Positions 15,933 through 24,311 of a stretch of 64,000 nucleotides of DNA are shown here, piece by piece. Under the pieces are notes generated by a model. That model saw only the letters and a list, made by a program, of their open reading frames with translations. It searched no databases and had not been told where the DNA came from. The stretch is from G963666935 sp963666935 (GTDB lineage: Bacteria; Bacillota; Clostridia; Christensenellales; CAG-138): positions 1,550,001 to 1,614,000 of the forward strand of contig OY762936.1 of assembly GCA_963666935.1 (NCBI GenBank). The letters run 5' to 3'. The translations under genes and the position numbers were made by a program. Within the stretch, counting starts at the first letter, position 1. Each line of letters starts with the position of its first letter.

Positions 15933-18551
15933 TCACCTCAGCTTTGCCCGAAGATGCAGATCATACAGTTTATTGAGTGCATCCATGGGCGTTAATGCGT
16001 TAACATCCATCTCCTTGAGCTCTTTCATGACTTCATTTGGAGCCGTGGGGCCAAAGAGGGTCATCTGCTGGGAAATTGCCGCCTCGTCCGCGCCTTCATC
16101 TAGTATGACATCGTGATTGATATCGGAGGCCTCCAGCTGTGCCAAAATTTGCTTTGCGCGCTGTATAATCTCATCCGGCAACCCCGCCAGCTTTGCTACC
16201 TGAATGCCGAAGCTCTTGTCCGCACCGCCCCGGACGATTTTACGCAAGAAGATGATGTCGTCCCCAACCTCCTTGACGGAGATGCGGTAGTTTTTGATGC
16301 CCGCCAGCTTGCCTTCCAGTTCGGTGAGCTCATGATAGTGTGTAGCGAAGAGCGCCTTTGCGCCGCATTTCTGCCGGTCCGCGATATGTTCCAGCACCGC
16401 CCAGGCAATGCTTAACCCATCAAACGTGCTGGTACCACGCCCTATTTCATCAATAATCAAAAGGCTACTGTCCGTGGCATTGTTGAGGATGTTGGACATT
16501 TCACTCATCTCCACCATAAAGGTGCTCTGCCCGGATGCCAAGTTATCCGAAGCACCCACGCGGGTAAAAATTTTGTCCGTGATACATACAGTGGCGCTTG
16601 TCGCGGGAACAAAGCTACCGATATGCGCCATAAGTACAATGAGCGCCACCTGACGCATATAGGTGCTCTTCCCCGCCATGTTAGGACCCGTAATAATCAG
16701 CAGACGATCGTGCTTATTGTCCATCACGGTATTGTTGGGAATAAATCCATCCTTCATGCCCTTTTCCACTACGGGATGACGGCCGTCAGCAATTTCTATT
16801 TTTCCATTGCCGGTGAGTTTTGGTCTACAATAGCCATTGGAATCTGCTACGCCGGAAAATGTCCTGTATACATCCAGCTTGGCGATCAGCGCCGCATCTC
16901 CCTGCAGCCGGTCGATGCATTCAAGCAACACTTGACGAATCTCGCCAAAAAGCTTGTATTCTAGCTGGATGATCTTTTCCTCGGCGCCTAAAATCGTCGA
17001 CTCGATCTCCTTGAGTTCCGGGGTGATATAGCGCTCGCAGTTGGCCAGCGTTTGTTTCCGCTGATAATTATATGGAACAAGGTGCTGATATGCGTTTGTA
17101 ACTTCGATATAATATCCGAATACCTTGTTATAGCCTACCTTAAGGTTCTTGATACCCGTTTGGGTACGCTCGTCAGATTCCAGCCGGGCGATCCAGTCCT
17201 TGCCGTTGCAAGAAATATCTCGAAGCTGATCCAGCTCTTCATTGTAGCCGTCTTTGATAATGCCCCCATCCTTCACGCTCAAGGGTGGGTTTTCCATGAT
17301 GGCTCCGGTGAGCAGCTGGCAAATATCTTCCATGGGATCCAGCGACTTTTGAATTTCCATGAACTCGGCAGCGTTCAGCCGCCCAACCGCCTCAATAATT
17401 CCGGGAATCCGGGTAAGAGACAGCCGAAGTGACTCGCAGTCACGGGCGCTGACCGTACCATACGCAATTTTGCTGCAGAGGCGTTCGATATCGTAAATAG
17501 ATAGAAGCGATTTGCTTAACGCCTCGCGCTCTACGGGATTATTCAGCAGGTCCTCCACAGCATTTAGCCTTGTGTTGATCTCTTCAAGGTCTTGCAGCGG
17601 CTGGTCCACCCAGCTGCGCAGCAACCTTCCACCCATGGCCGTTCCGCTTTGATCCAGCAGGTAGAGCAGCGTGTTTTTCTTGCTCCCGTCCGCACGAATG
17701 GGCATTGTAAGCTCCAAATTGCGTCGCGAATTAGCGTCAATCTGCATATATTTGCTGCGTACCAGCACGCGGATGCTCCGTATGTGAGAAAGGGAATTTT
17801 TTTGGGTATCCTCCAGATATGCCAGCAGCGCACCGGCGGCAGAGATGGCACAGGGCATGTCCTCGCAGCCATAGCAATTCAGCGAAGCTACATTAAAATG
17901 CCGCATCAGCCGCGCACGAGCGCCCTCCAATTCATAGGCCCAGTTTCCGTAGCACTGCGTGTAATATGAACTCTGTAGCCGCCTGATGAGAAGCTCCTGC
18001 AAAAATAACGCGTCGTTGGCCACAATTTCCGAAGGCCCTATGCGCGCCAACTCATCGGTAAGTTCGTTAAGCCAGTTCTCCTGCGTGCTTTCGAATACGG
18101 TAAAGCTGCCGGTGGACACGTCGCAATATGCAAAGCCAAACCTGTTTTCATGTAAAAAAATAGAAACGATATAGTTATTGCGCCGTTCGCTGAGCATACT
18201 ATCTTCAATGACAGTTCCGGGCGTGATAATGCGGATCACATCCCGCTCCACAAGCCCCTTTGACTCGCGGGGATCGGTCATTTGTTCGCAAATCGCTACT
18301 TTATATCCTTTTTCAATAAGCTTGTTGATATAGATTTCAACCGCGTGGTAGGGCACACCGCACATGGGAGCGCGTTCATCCAGGCCACAGTCACGACCGG
18401 TGAGTACGATTTCGAGCTCTTTGGAGGCAATGACCGCATCCTCAAAAAACATCTCGTAAAAATCGCCCAGCCGATACATGACAATACAGTCGGAATGCGC
18501 TTCTTTGATATCAATATATTGGCGCATCATTGGCGTAAGATCTGCAGGCAT
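15933..18551 (-). CDS. mutS: DNA mismatch repair protein MutS
   Basis: Mismatch-recognition ATPase of 872 residues. The N-terminal mismatch-binding domain has GDFYEMFFEDA, the Phe-x-Glu variant of the contact motif. Walker A is GPNMAGKST and Walker B is LLIIDEIGRGTST. I place the start at ATG 18551 (MPADLTPMMRQY) behind AGGAAAGG; an earlier in-frame start at 18641 would run into the upstream ricA-like gene and has no family counterpart. It is transcribed with miaB and mutL. Confidence 0.96.
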   Translation of the reverse strand: MPADLTPMMRQYIDIKEAHSDCIVMYRLGDFYEMFFEDAVIASKELEIVLTGRDCGLDERAPMCGVPYHAVEIYINKLIEKGYKVAICEQMTDPRESKGLVERDVIRIITPGTVIEDSMLSERRNNYIVSIFLHENRFGFAYCDVSTGSFTVFESTQENWLNELTDELARIGPSEIVANDALFLQELLIRRLQSSYYTQCYGNWAYELEGARARLMRHFNVASLNCYGCEDMPCAISAAGALLAYLEDTQKNSLSHIRSIRVLVRSKYMQIDANSRRNLELTMPIRADGSKKNTLLYLLDQSGTAMGGRLLRSWVDQPLQDLEEINTRLNAVEDLLNNPVEREALSKSLLSIYDIERLCSKIAYGTVSARDCESLRLSLTRIPGIIEAVGRLNAAEFMEIQKSLDPMEDICQLLTGAIMENPPLSVKDGGIIKDGYNEELDQLRDISCNGKDWIARLESDERTQTGIKNLKVGYNKVFGYYIEVTNAYQHLVPYNYQRKQTLANCERYITPELKEIESTILGAEEKIIQLEYKLFGEIRQVLLECIDRLQGDAALIAKLDVYRTFSGVADSNGYCRPKLTGNGKIEIADGRHPVVEKGMKDGFIPNNTVMDNKHDRLLIITGPNMAGKSTYMRQVALIVLMAHIGSFVPATSATVCITDKIFTRVGASDNLASGQSTFMVEMSEMSNILNNATDSSLLIIDEIGRGTSTFDGLSIAWAVLEHIADRQKCGAKALFATHYHELTELEGKLAGIKNYRISVKEVGDDIIFLRKIVRGGADKSFGIQVAKLAGLPDEIIQRAKQILAQLEASDINHDVILDEGADEAAISQQMTLFGPTAPNEVMKELKEMDVNALTPMDALNKLYDLHLRAKLR

Positions 18552-18567
18552 AGATTTCCTTTCCTGA

Positions 18568-18951
18568 TCAGTGAAGCCACTGCGTGCAACTAGAAATTTC
18601 GGAAGCTTCGGCGGCGTCCGTGGGCCCCACATGGGCCTCAACGAGAGCGCTGACTTGCAGCATCAGATCTTTAAAGGCCATCTGCGCCGAAACCATTTCA
18701 ATAAACAGAGAAGAGCGTAAAAGCTGCGATTGAATCTCTCCAATCTCCAAAGAAAAATCCTGCTCCGAAGCGCATGCTTCGCCATCTCCCGCCATGACCT
18801 GCATCATCTCGTCCTGCTTTTTTATGTATTCTCTCAGCAGTCGACTGACATCCGCGTCTTTCTCAATTTCAGCCTTGGCGCATTGCAGACGTTTAAACTC
18901 CGCGGTTTCGCTTAGGGCGACGCCGAGTTCATTTGCTTTTTGTTTCAACAT
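18568..18951 (-). CDS. YlbF/YmcA family protein, RicA-like
   Basis: 127-residue, mostly helical, charged protein of the YlbF/YmcA family. In Bacillus subtilis such proteins (RicA and RicF with RicT) form a complex that promotes mRNA maturation and affects competence, biofilm and sporulation. The position directly after miaB matches B. subtilis ymcA (ricA), which follows ymcB (miaB). The start ATG 18951 sits behind GGGGGAAGGGG and overlaps the miaB 3' end by 23 bp. Its partners are not in this window. Confidence 0.85.
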   Translation of the reverse strand: MLKQKANELGVALSETAEFKRLQCAKAEIEKDADVSRLLREYIKKQDEMMQVMAGDGEACASEQDFSLEIGEIQSQLLRSSLFIEMVSAQMAFKDLMLQVSALVEAHVGPTDAAEASEISSCTQWLH

Positions 18952-20368
18952 GTGTATCCCCTTCCCCCGTTGCAATCAGTCTTCCGATCAACGAATTATT
19001 CTGCGTATCATTTACTTCAACCTCGTACAACCCACCCACAGTACAGGCTCCCCGCGGAAAATAGACCATTTTAAAATTGGAAAACTTTCCAAATGCCATG
19101 GGTTCGCCTCGGTTGTCATATCCTTCCACCAGCACTTCGCCCCGAAGGCCGAGAAACTTCTGGTTGTTTTTCTTTTGCAGAGATGCCTGCAGGTCATTTA
19201 GGGCCTTGAGTCGCTGCTCCTTGACCTCTTTGGAGATTTGATCCAGCATTTGTGATGCTTTCGTTCCCCTGCGCGGCGAGTACTTAAAGGTGTATGCGGC
19301 CGCGTAGTTGACCTGCTTCATCAGCGAAAGCGTATCCGCAAAGTCCGCGTCCGTTTCGCCTGGGAAGCCCACAATCATATCTGTGGTGAGTTCAATGCCG
19401 GGTACACGGCTTTTAAGCGCATCCACAAGGTTGAGATACTCTGCTCTGGTGTACCTGCGATTCATGGCGGTAAGGATCGCATCGCTGCCGGATTGAACGG
19501 GCAAATGGATATGTTTACAGACCTTTGGAAGCTCCGCCATAGCCTGAATCAGGCCGTCGGAGAGGTCCTTTGGGTGGGAGGTCATGAAGCGTACGCGCCG
19601 GATGCCGTTGATGTCGTTTACCTTATAAAGCAGCCCGGGAAAGTCCAACTTGCCCTCGTCGCCGGCATAGGAATTAACGTTTTGGCCCAGCATCGTGATC
19701 TCCTTGTATCCGGCGTCCGCCAGCTCCTGAATCTCTTTTACGATGCTTTCCGACGCCCTGGAGCGTTCACGACCACGCACATAGGGAACAATGCAGTATG
19801 TGCAGTAATTATTGCAGCCATATATGATATTGACGCTGGCAGAAAATGTGCTGCCCCGAAGAACAGGAAGCCCTTCAGTGATTTCGCCATCCATCTCCCG
19901 TACGGAAAACTGCCGATCTCCGCGGAACACACCCTCCAGCAGAACCGGAAAACGGTGCAAATCGTGGGTGCCGAAAATCAGATCCACATATGGAAATCGC
20001 TTGTACAGCTTTTCGGCCACGTCTTTTTGCTGCATCATGCAGCCACAGATGACAACAATCAGGCCAGGATTCTCATCTTTTAGCTTTTTCAGAGCGCCTA
20101 CGTTCCCGAAGACGCGCAGCTCCGCATGCTCTCGTACACAACAGGTATTAAAAAGAAAGATGTCAGCCGTCTTTTTAGATTCCGCCTGCTCATACCCGAA
20201 TTCATGAAGCATTCCGGCCAGTTTCTCCGAATCATGGTCGTTCATCTGACAGCCGTAGGATTCAATATGATATTTAAGACCGCGCCCTGCGATTTCATCC
20301 CGCAGCCGTAGCGAAGCATTTTTGGTTTCCGCGAGCTCCGTCGCGCTTACGAGTACAGTAGACCGCAT
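18929..20368 (-). CDS. miaB: tRNA-2-methylthio-N6-dimethylallyladenosine synthase MiaB
   Basis: Radical-SAM methylthiotransferase that acts on A37 after MiaA. 479 residues: N-terminal UPF0004 domain (YGCQMNDHDSE with auxiliary-cluster cysteines), radical-SAM motif CNNYCTYC near residue 190, and a C-terminal TRAM domain. GAGGT precedes the ATG. It is the first gene of the operon that includes miaA three genes later, which keeps both steps of the tRNA modification under one promoter. Confidence 0.96.
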   Translation of the reverse strand: MRSTVLVSATELAETKNASLRLRDEIAGRGLKYHIESYGCQMNDHDSEKLAGMLHEFGYEQAESKKTADIFLFNTCCVREHAELRVFGNVGALKKLKDENPGLIVVICGCMMQQKDVAEKLYKRFPYVDLIFGTHDLHRFPVLLEGVFRGDRQFSVREMDGEITEGLPVLRGSTFSASVNIIYGCNNYCTYCIVPYVRGRERSRASESIVKEIQELADAGYKEITMLGQNVNSYAGDEGKLDFPGLLYKVNDINGIRRVRFMTSHPKDLSDGLIQAMAELPKVCKHIHLPVQSGSDAILTAMNRRYTRAEYLNLVDALKSRVPGIELTTDMIVGFPGETDADFADTLSLMKQVNYAAAYTFKYSPRRGTKASQMLDQISKEVKEQRLKALNDLQASLQKKNNQKFLGLRGEVLVEGYDNRGEPMAFGKFSNFKMVYFPRGACTVGGLYEVEVNDTQNNSLIGRLIATGEGDTHVETKSK

Positions 20369-20403
20369 GAAAATACCTCAGCTTACAACATAAATCAATT
20401 TGT

Positions 20404-20432
20404 ATTATACCGATTCTGAAGGAATAGTGCAA
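20404..20432 (-). promoter_or_regulatory. Promoter of the miaB-mutS-mutL-miaA-hfq operon
   Basis: On the minus strand TTGCAC (20427-20432), a 17-nt spacer and a perfect TATAAT (20404-20409), about 35 nt before the miaB ATG. No SOS box is seen here. Confidence 0.8.
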
Positions 20433-20487
20433 GCACAGCGGCCCGGGAACAGCTGTGTTAGGCCAATTTCCTAGTACAAAAAAAGCA

Positions 20488-20516
20488 TTGACATTACCCT
20501 CAAAATGCAGTATCAT
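20488..20516 (+). promoter_or_regulatory. Promoter of the six-gene tRNA cluster
   Basis: TTGACA (20488-20493), a 17-nt spacer, TATCAT (20511-20516), about 33 nt before the first tRNA. The same hexamers and spacing precede the separate tRNA-Pro(GGG). Confidence 0.85.
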
Positions 20517-20548
20517 AACATTCGTCGCGTAGCGCGCATGTTAGTTTG

Positions 20549-20625
20549 CGGGGTGTAGCGCAGTCTGGTAGCGCACGTGCTTTGGGAGCATGGGGCCGGG
20601 GGTTCAAATCCCTTCACCCCGACCA
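20549..20625 (+). tRNA. tRNA-Pro(TGG)
   Basis: 77 nt with encoded CCA. Acceptor CGGGGTG/CACCCCG; anticodon loop TTTGGGA gives anticodon TGG; T-arm GGGGGTTCAAATCCC. First gene of the cluster. Confidence 0.95.
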
Positions 20626-20631
20626 TTTTCG

Positions 20632-20706
20632 GGCCCCTTGGTCAAGCGGTTAAGACACCGCCCTTTCACGGCGGTAACAGGAGTTCGAGTCTCCTAGGGG
20701 TCACCA
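20632..20706 (+). tRNA. tRNA-Glu(TTC)
   Basis: 75 nt with encoded CCA. Acceptor GGCCCCT/AGGGGTC; anticodon arm CCGCC-CTTTCAC-GGCGG gives TTC. It lies 6 nt after tRNA-Pro. Confidence 0.95.
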
Positions 20707-20719
20707 TTACTATTAAGAT

Positions 20720-20796
20720 GGGCCTTTAGCTCAGTTGGTCAGAGCGGTCGGCTCATAACCGATTGGTCCGGGGTTCGAGTCCCTGAAGGCCCACCA
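20720..20796 (+). tRNA. tRNA-Met(CAT), elongator type (or Ile2)
   Basis: 77 nt with encoded CCA. Acceptor GGGCCTT/AAGGCCC has a normal G1-C72 pair, so it is not an initiator tRNA. The anticodon loop CTCATAA gives CAT. A lysidine-modified tRNA-Ile with CAT anticodon cannot be excluded by eye. Confidence 0.9.
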
Positions 20797-20863
20797 ATCC
20801 CAGTTTGACTGACTATCGGGTGATTGGACGATCCTCCTTGGAGGTGGAATTCCAGAGCGATCT

Positions 20864-20939
20864 GCTGGTGTAGCTCAATTGGTAGAGCAGCTGATTTGTA
20901 ATCAGCAGGTTGCGGGTTCGAGTCCCATCACCAGCTCCA
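20864..20939 (+). tRNA. tRNA-Thr(TGT)
   Basis: 76 nt with encoded CCA. Acceptor GCTGGTG/CACCAGC; anticodon arm GCTGA-TTTGTAA-TCAGC gives TGT. The 67-nt spacer before it holds a small CCTCC-TT-GGAGG hairpin. Confidence 0.95.
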
Positions 20940-20981
20940 TAGATAGTAACCTTGAAATTTGCAAAATATATACTTTTCCAT

Positions 20982-21066
20982 GGATGGGTTCCCGAGCGGC
21001 CAAAGGGAGCGGACTGTAAATCCGTTGTCATAGACTTCGGTGGTTCGAATCCACCCCCATCCACCA
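20982..21066 (+). tRNA. tRNA-Tyr(GTA)
   Basis: 85 nt, class II with a long variable arm, encoded CCA. Acceptor GGATGGG/CCCATCC; anticodon arm GCGGA-CTGTAAA-TCCGT gives GTA. Confidence 0.95.
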
Positions 21067-21071
21067 ATTTT

Positions 21072-21158
21072 GCGGGAATGGCGGAATTGGCAGACGCGCA
21101 CGGTTCAGGTCCGTGTGCTGGTAACAGCATGCAGGTTCAAGTCCTGTTTCCCGCACCA
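21072..21158 (+). tRNA. tRNA-Leu(CAG)
   Basis: 87 nt, class II, encoded CCA. Acceptor GCGGGAA/TTCCCGC; anticodon arm CACGG-TTCAGGT-CCGTG gives CAG. Last gene of the cluster. Confidence 0.95.
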
Positions 21159-21160
21159 AA

Positions 21161-21210
21161 ATCGTTCCTATAAGATATGAGCAATCATTCTTATCGGAAC
21201 GGTTTTTATT
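21161..21210 (+). terminator. Terminator of the tRNA cluster
   Basis: CGTTCC-TATAAG pairs with CTTAT-C-GGAACG across a loop of about 16 nt and is followed by GGTTTTTATTTT. Confidence 0.7.
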
Positions 21211-21256
21211 TTATGATACAATTAGCACAAGACTGCGACGGAAAGGTGCATGCGCT

Positions 21257-21403
21257 GTGGACGGATTTACAAATGAAGAGTTGAGCGAAGCGCTTCGCTC
21301 CATAACATCGACGCTGAATAAGAGCCAAAAGGTACTGCTAAAAACTAAAAGGTTGAAAACGATTCCGTCAGCCAGGAAGAAGCATATCATTTGGAATAAC
21401 TGA
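21257..21403 (+). CDS. Possible 48-residue small protein
   Basis: A short frame starts at GTG 21257 with GGAAAGGTG about 10 nt upstream and ends with TGA at 21403. The product begins VDGFTNEELSEALRSITSTL and ends in a strongly basic tail with tandem Lys/Arg. The N-terminal half resembles small clostridial helical proteins I have seen, but the tail does not, so it may be frameshifted or decayed. Codons 10-15 coincide with an 18-bp perfect palindrome. Translation is unproven. Confidence 0.35.
   Translation: MDGFTNEELSEALRSITSTLNKSQKVLLKTKRLKTIPSARKKHIIWNN
21283..21300. repeat. 18-bp perfect palindrome
   Basis: GAGCGAAGC is followed directly by its exact complement GCTTCGCTC. It lies within the possible small frame after the tRNA cluster. 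As RNA it could form a compact hairpin; as DNA it could be a protein site. Confidence 0.5.
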
Positions 21404-21482
21404 CCTGTTTTTTATTCTTTGTTTTCCCCGATTTTTATACGTACATTTCGATCACAGTATCTACGAACAGCTGATTTTTAAC

Positions 21483-21511
21483 TTGACATGGAAATTTTTA
21501 AATGTTATCAT
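21483..21511 (+). promoter_or_regulatory. Promoter of tRNA-Pro(GGG)
   Basis: TTGACA (21483-21488), a 17-nt spacer, TATCAT (21506-21511) with an upstream TG, about 24 nt before the tRNA. Confidence 0.85.
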
Positions 21512-21534
21512 ATGTTTCGTTCGAGTGAACACAA

Positions 21535-21611
21535 CTGGGTGTGGCGCAGTTTGGTAGCGTGCTTGAATGGGGTTCAAGAGGCCGGAAGTTCGAATCTTCT
21601 CACCCAGACCA
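21535..21611 (+). tRNA. tRNA-Pro(GGG), left boundary of the island
   Basis: 77 nt with encoded CCA. Acceptor CTGGGTG/CACCCAG; anticodon loop ATGGGGT gives GGG; T-arm GGAAGTTCGAATCTTC. Its 3' part, from the anticodon loop to two bases past CCA (21569-21613), is repeated at 25007-25051 with one mismatch. Confidence 0.95.
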
Positions 21612-21613
21612 AC
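21569..21613 (+). repeat. Left copy of the tRNA-Pro 3'-end direct repeat (att-like)
   Basis: 45-bp direct repeat inside the intact tRNA gene, running from the anticodon to two bases past the CCA. Its partner at 25007-25051 differs at one base. Such duplications mark integration sites of tRNA-targeting elements. Confidence 0.85.
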
Positions 21614-21614
21614 C

Positions 21615-21650
21615 AGTGCCTGTTTCTCTAGGGAAACAGGCACTTTGTTT
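21615..21650 (+). terminator. Terminator of tRNA-Pro(GGG)
   Basis: A 12-bp stem, AGTGCCTGTTTC and its near complement around a 5-nt loop, followed by TTTGTTTTTTG. Confidence 0.85.
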
Positions 21651-21692
21651 TTTGTTTTGATCGATTTTGTTAGCAGTTGTTGGCAGTTATCT

Positions 21693-21725
21693 AAAAATAC
21701 CCTAGTGATGGCCAGGGTATTTTTT
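21693..21725 (+). terminator. Second hairpin with T-run inside the island edge
   Basis: AAAAATACCCT (21693-21703) pairs with AGGGTATTTTT (21714-21724). The A- and T-flanks make it work in either direction, and on the minus strand it could end the small membrane frame next to it. Confidence 0.7.
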
Positions 21726-21733
21726 CATATTAA

Positions 21734-21910
21734 TTAGAGCGATTCTTTTTTGCGGTAGGCTGCTGCGGGCGGCTTTCGAGTAACCATGCCGTATTTATGG
21801 GTACAGCCGTGATCTCGCTCCTTAACGCGGAGAATTAAAATCAAAATTGCTACCACCACCGAGAGAATAATCAAGACGAAGATGGGCAGTATTGCACCGT
21901 CACATGACCA
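21734..21910 (-). pseudogene. Possible small membrane protein with a damaged start
   Basis: On the minus strand a frame ending at TAA 21734 encodes a hydrophobic helix (ILPIFVLIILSVVVAILILIL) and then a basic, Cys/His-containing tail (RVKERDHGCTHKYG). No ATG is in frame; an ATG-GTC-ATG immediately upstream is out of frame by one base, as if a single nucleotide had been inserted. It may instead start at an internal TTG. I do not recognise it. It lies inside the island. Confidence 0.3.
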
Positions 21911-21931
21911 TATTTACCACAGTATTCAGTT

Positions 21932-22933
21932 TTATCTATTAATCATTGCATTCAATTGATCTACTTGATCATTTGTTCCTAATACCACCATTGTGTCACC
22001 GGCACTTAGAACCTCGTTTGAACTCGGGTTGAATTTGAAATTTCCATCTTCTTTTCTCTTTAGAGCAAGAATTATGAGACCAGTTTGCTCAGGTATTTTT
22101 GCCTCAAAGAGTTTTTTACCTGCAATACTAGAGCGAGGTGATATAGCAACCTCTTCCAAGTCCAAAGTAACGTCACCGGCGCGAGTTATCATATCCAAGA
22201 AAGAAACGACAGAAGGGCGAATCAAGTGTGCAGCTATCCTTTTCCCTCCAATTTCACTGGGTGAAATAGTTTTATTAGCTCCCGCTTTCAACAGCTTGTT
22301 GTGGGTACTTTGTTCGACGGCCTTTGAAACGATGTAAATATCATCGTTCATTTGCCTAGCAGTAAGTACGGCAAAAACATTTTCTGAGTCGGTAGCAAGC
22401 GTGCACACCATGCCCTCTGCATTTTCAATTCTCGCCCGTTTCAGTATATCTTCATTCGCTGCATTTCCCAGAACGGTTAATACACCCGCCTGTTGCAGTT
22501 CTTCAACACGCTTATCGTCTTCCTCAATTACAACAAAGTTCGCCGTACTCTCTTTAAGGAACTTAATAACTGTGCGGCCTACATCTCCAGCCCCGCAGAC
22601 AATGTAGTGGTTTTTAAGTCCTTGAATTTTTGTTTCCACCCGTTTTTTCCTCCAAGCAGCTTTAAATTCACCTTCAAAAAATAAAGAAACCAAACTAGAA
22701 AGGGTATAGCCAACCACCGAAAGACCTGCGAAAATAATTAATATGGTAAACAGCTTGGCCGCATCGGTCATCTCTCCAACTTCACCATACCCCACGGTTG
22801 AAATTGTTATGACCGTCATATACAGGGCGTCAGTAAAACCTACATTCAATAATATCATGTAGCCAGATACACCTGTAATGATAACAGCAAGAAACAAGAG
22901 TACAATCAGTGTGAATTTTCGGCTGGTTTTCAA
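21932..22933 (-). CDS. Two-TM potassium channel with RCK domains (MthK/YugO type)
   Basis: Probable K+ channel of 333 residues. Two transmembrane helices flank a pore with the selectivity filter TVGYGE (near residue 50). They are followed by an RCK_N/TrkA-N domain (VCGAGDVGRTV, about 105-225) and an RCK_C domain (about 250-330) that would bind a gating ligand. I chose TTG 22933 because GGAGGT lies exactly 6 nt upstream; an ATG at 22972 has no ribosome site. It lies alone on the minus strand inside the tRNA-Pro-bounded island, between AT-rich spacers. Confidence 0.88.
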   Translation of the reverse strand: MKTSRKFTLIVLLFLAVIITGVSGYMILLNVGFTDALYMTVITISTVGYGEVGEMTDAAKLFTILIIFAGLSVVGYTLSSLVSLFFEGEFKAAWRKKRVETKIQGLKNHYIVCGAGDVGRTVIKFLKESTANFVVIEEDDKRVEELQQAGVLTVLGNAANEDILKRARIENAEGMVCTLATDSENVFAVLTARQMNDDIYIVSKAVEQSTHNKLLKAGANKTISPSEIGGKRIAAHLIRPSVVSFLDMITRAGDVTLDLEEVAISPRSSIAGKKLFEAKIPEQTGLIILALKRKEDGNFKFNPSSNEVLSAGDTMVVLGTNDQVDQLNAMINR

Positions 22934-23522
22934 ATAAGTACCTCCGCTGCCTTCTGCGACGAGTATGCTCATTGCTTGAGCCGCCTACCCCAAGGATCCA
23001 GTGTGATTAATATATAATAGGTTGAAGTCTGACATTATTGAATATTATTTTCCACTCAAGTTGGCATTTTTTAATATATCTGAAATGTAATTTAGCAACG
23101 GGACATAAATTTTTTCAGTTACCCCGTTCATCCCTTGCTATATGGGAGCCTCAGTATAAAACAATTATATCAGTATAATTTGATCCTGTCACTCAGTTTT
23201 ACGTTGGTGAGCCCTTATTGAATTTGCTCCCTCACCCCCGCATGAATACATAAAAAGAAAAACCCCGCCGTTTCAAAAACGACGGATTTTTCGCGTCACT
23301 CGATTTTTCCTTTGCGTGTAAATATAGAATTTATACCGTTTTGGTCGGAGTGGAATTATAGGACTTGGAAAAATTCAGTGATATCAATGGCTCGCACGTA
23401 GTAGGCAAGTAGTATTTACATATAATTTTGACTTTGAGTGTAAACGCCGCCCAAGTGTAATTATACTTTGTATTTGTTCAGCCTGATTGTTTTAGTAATT
23501 TAGATAATAGATGATACTGAAG
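22934..23522. other. AT-rich intergenic stretch without a recognised gene
   Basis: About 590 bp between the K+ channel and the hydrolase genes. It is clearly AT-richer than the rest of the window. I see no frame with a ribosome site and no RNA gene. The only structure is a GC-rich hairpin at about 23257-23291 (CCGCCGTTT / AAACGACGG) flanked by A and T runs, a likely bidirectional terminator. Confidence 0.6.
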
Positions 23523-24311
23523 TTATTTATACATAGATATAATTCGATTCATCATATCTATCATAAGTTTCTCCGACATATGCCCTCCAGTGTCATGGGC
23601 AATCATTTCAGCATTCTCTAAATATTCCATCGTTTTTTTAGCCATAGCAAAGGGAACCTCCTGATCATCCCGACAATGATACAGCACTACCGGCTGTTCT
23701 ACAGCTTCAATGGGAAAGCCCCAATCCATAAATTCCAATTTTCCGCAAGCGGCCATTCCCATGCAACCGCCCACCATGGAATCTCTGATATAGGGCAGCT
23801 GCTTATATTCTTCCGTTAGCTGTGAAAGATATGTTTTATAAAGCAAGTCGGCAATATGCTCCAAAGATTCCTTTTGGTAGATAACAACCTCTTTTTGGGC
23901 TGCATCCGGATATAATGACAGAACTTCCGGTTTGTAAATCGCACCAAGCCCTTTACTAATAAACACGTTTTTCACCCTATCAGGGAAAGCAGCAGCGGTG
24001 GCGTAGGCATAAGGTGCTCCGGCGGAAATTCCCACCACATCAAACACTTCAATATTCAGATGTTCTAAAAGAGGCTTGATAATTTCTGACCATTCGGCAA
24101 TATTTTTCATCAGGAAAAAGTCTGAACGTCCATAACCCGGACGCGCGATAAGGATGTATCGTATGGGAACTTCGGCCAGCAGTACGTCTATACCATCAGC
24201 AAACACCGAGCCCGCCAGCCCGTGACACCCCACAATAGGATAACCGTCTTCTTGACCGTAAACCTTATATTCTATCTTTTTGCCATCTGAAAGCATATAA
24301 ATTTCACTCAT
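23523..24311 (-). CDS. Alpha/beta hydrolase
   Basis: 262-residue cytosolic alpha/beta-fold hydrolase. The oxyanion region is GCHGLAGS (about 29-36), the nucleophile elbow is VGISAGAPYA (Ser near 96), an acidic residue is in HCRDDQEVPF (about 215) and the catalytic His in DTGGHMSEK (about 245). GAGGAGAT precedes the ATG. Family members include many esterases and haloperoxidase-like enzymes; the substrate cannot be predicted. It is isolated inside the island. Confidence 0.85.
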   Translation of the reverse strand: MSEIYMLSDGKKIEYKVYGQEDGYPIVGCHGLAGSVFADGIDVLLAEVPIRYILIARPGYGRSDFFLMKNIAEWSEIIKPLLEHLNIEVFDVVGISAGAPYAYATAAAFPDRVKNVFISKGLGAIYKPEVLSLYPDAAQKEVVIYQKESLEHIADLLYKTYLSQLTEEYKQLPYIRDSMVGGCMGMAACGKLEFMDWGFPIEAVEQPVVLYHCRDDQEVPFAMAKKTMEYLENAEMIAHDTGGHMSEKLMIDMMNRIISMYK

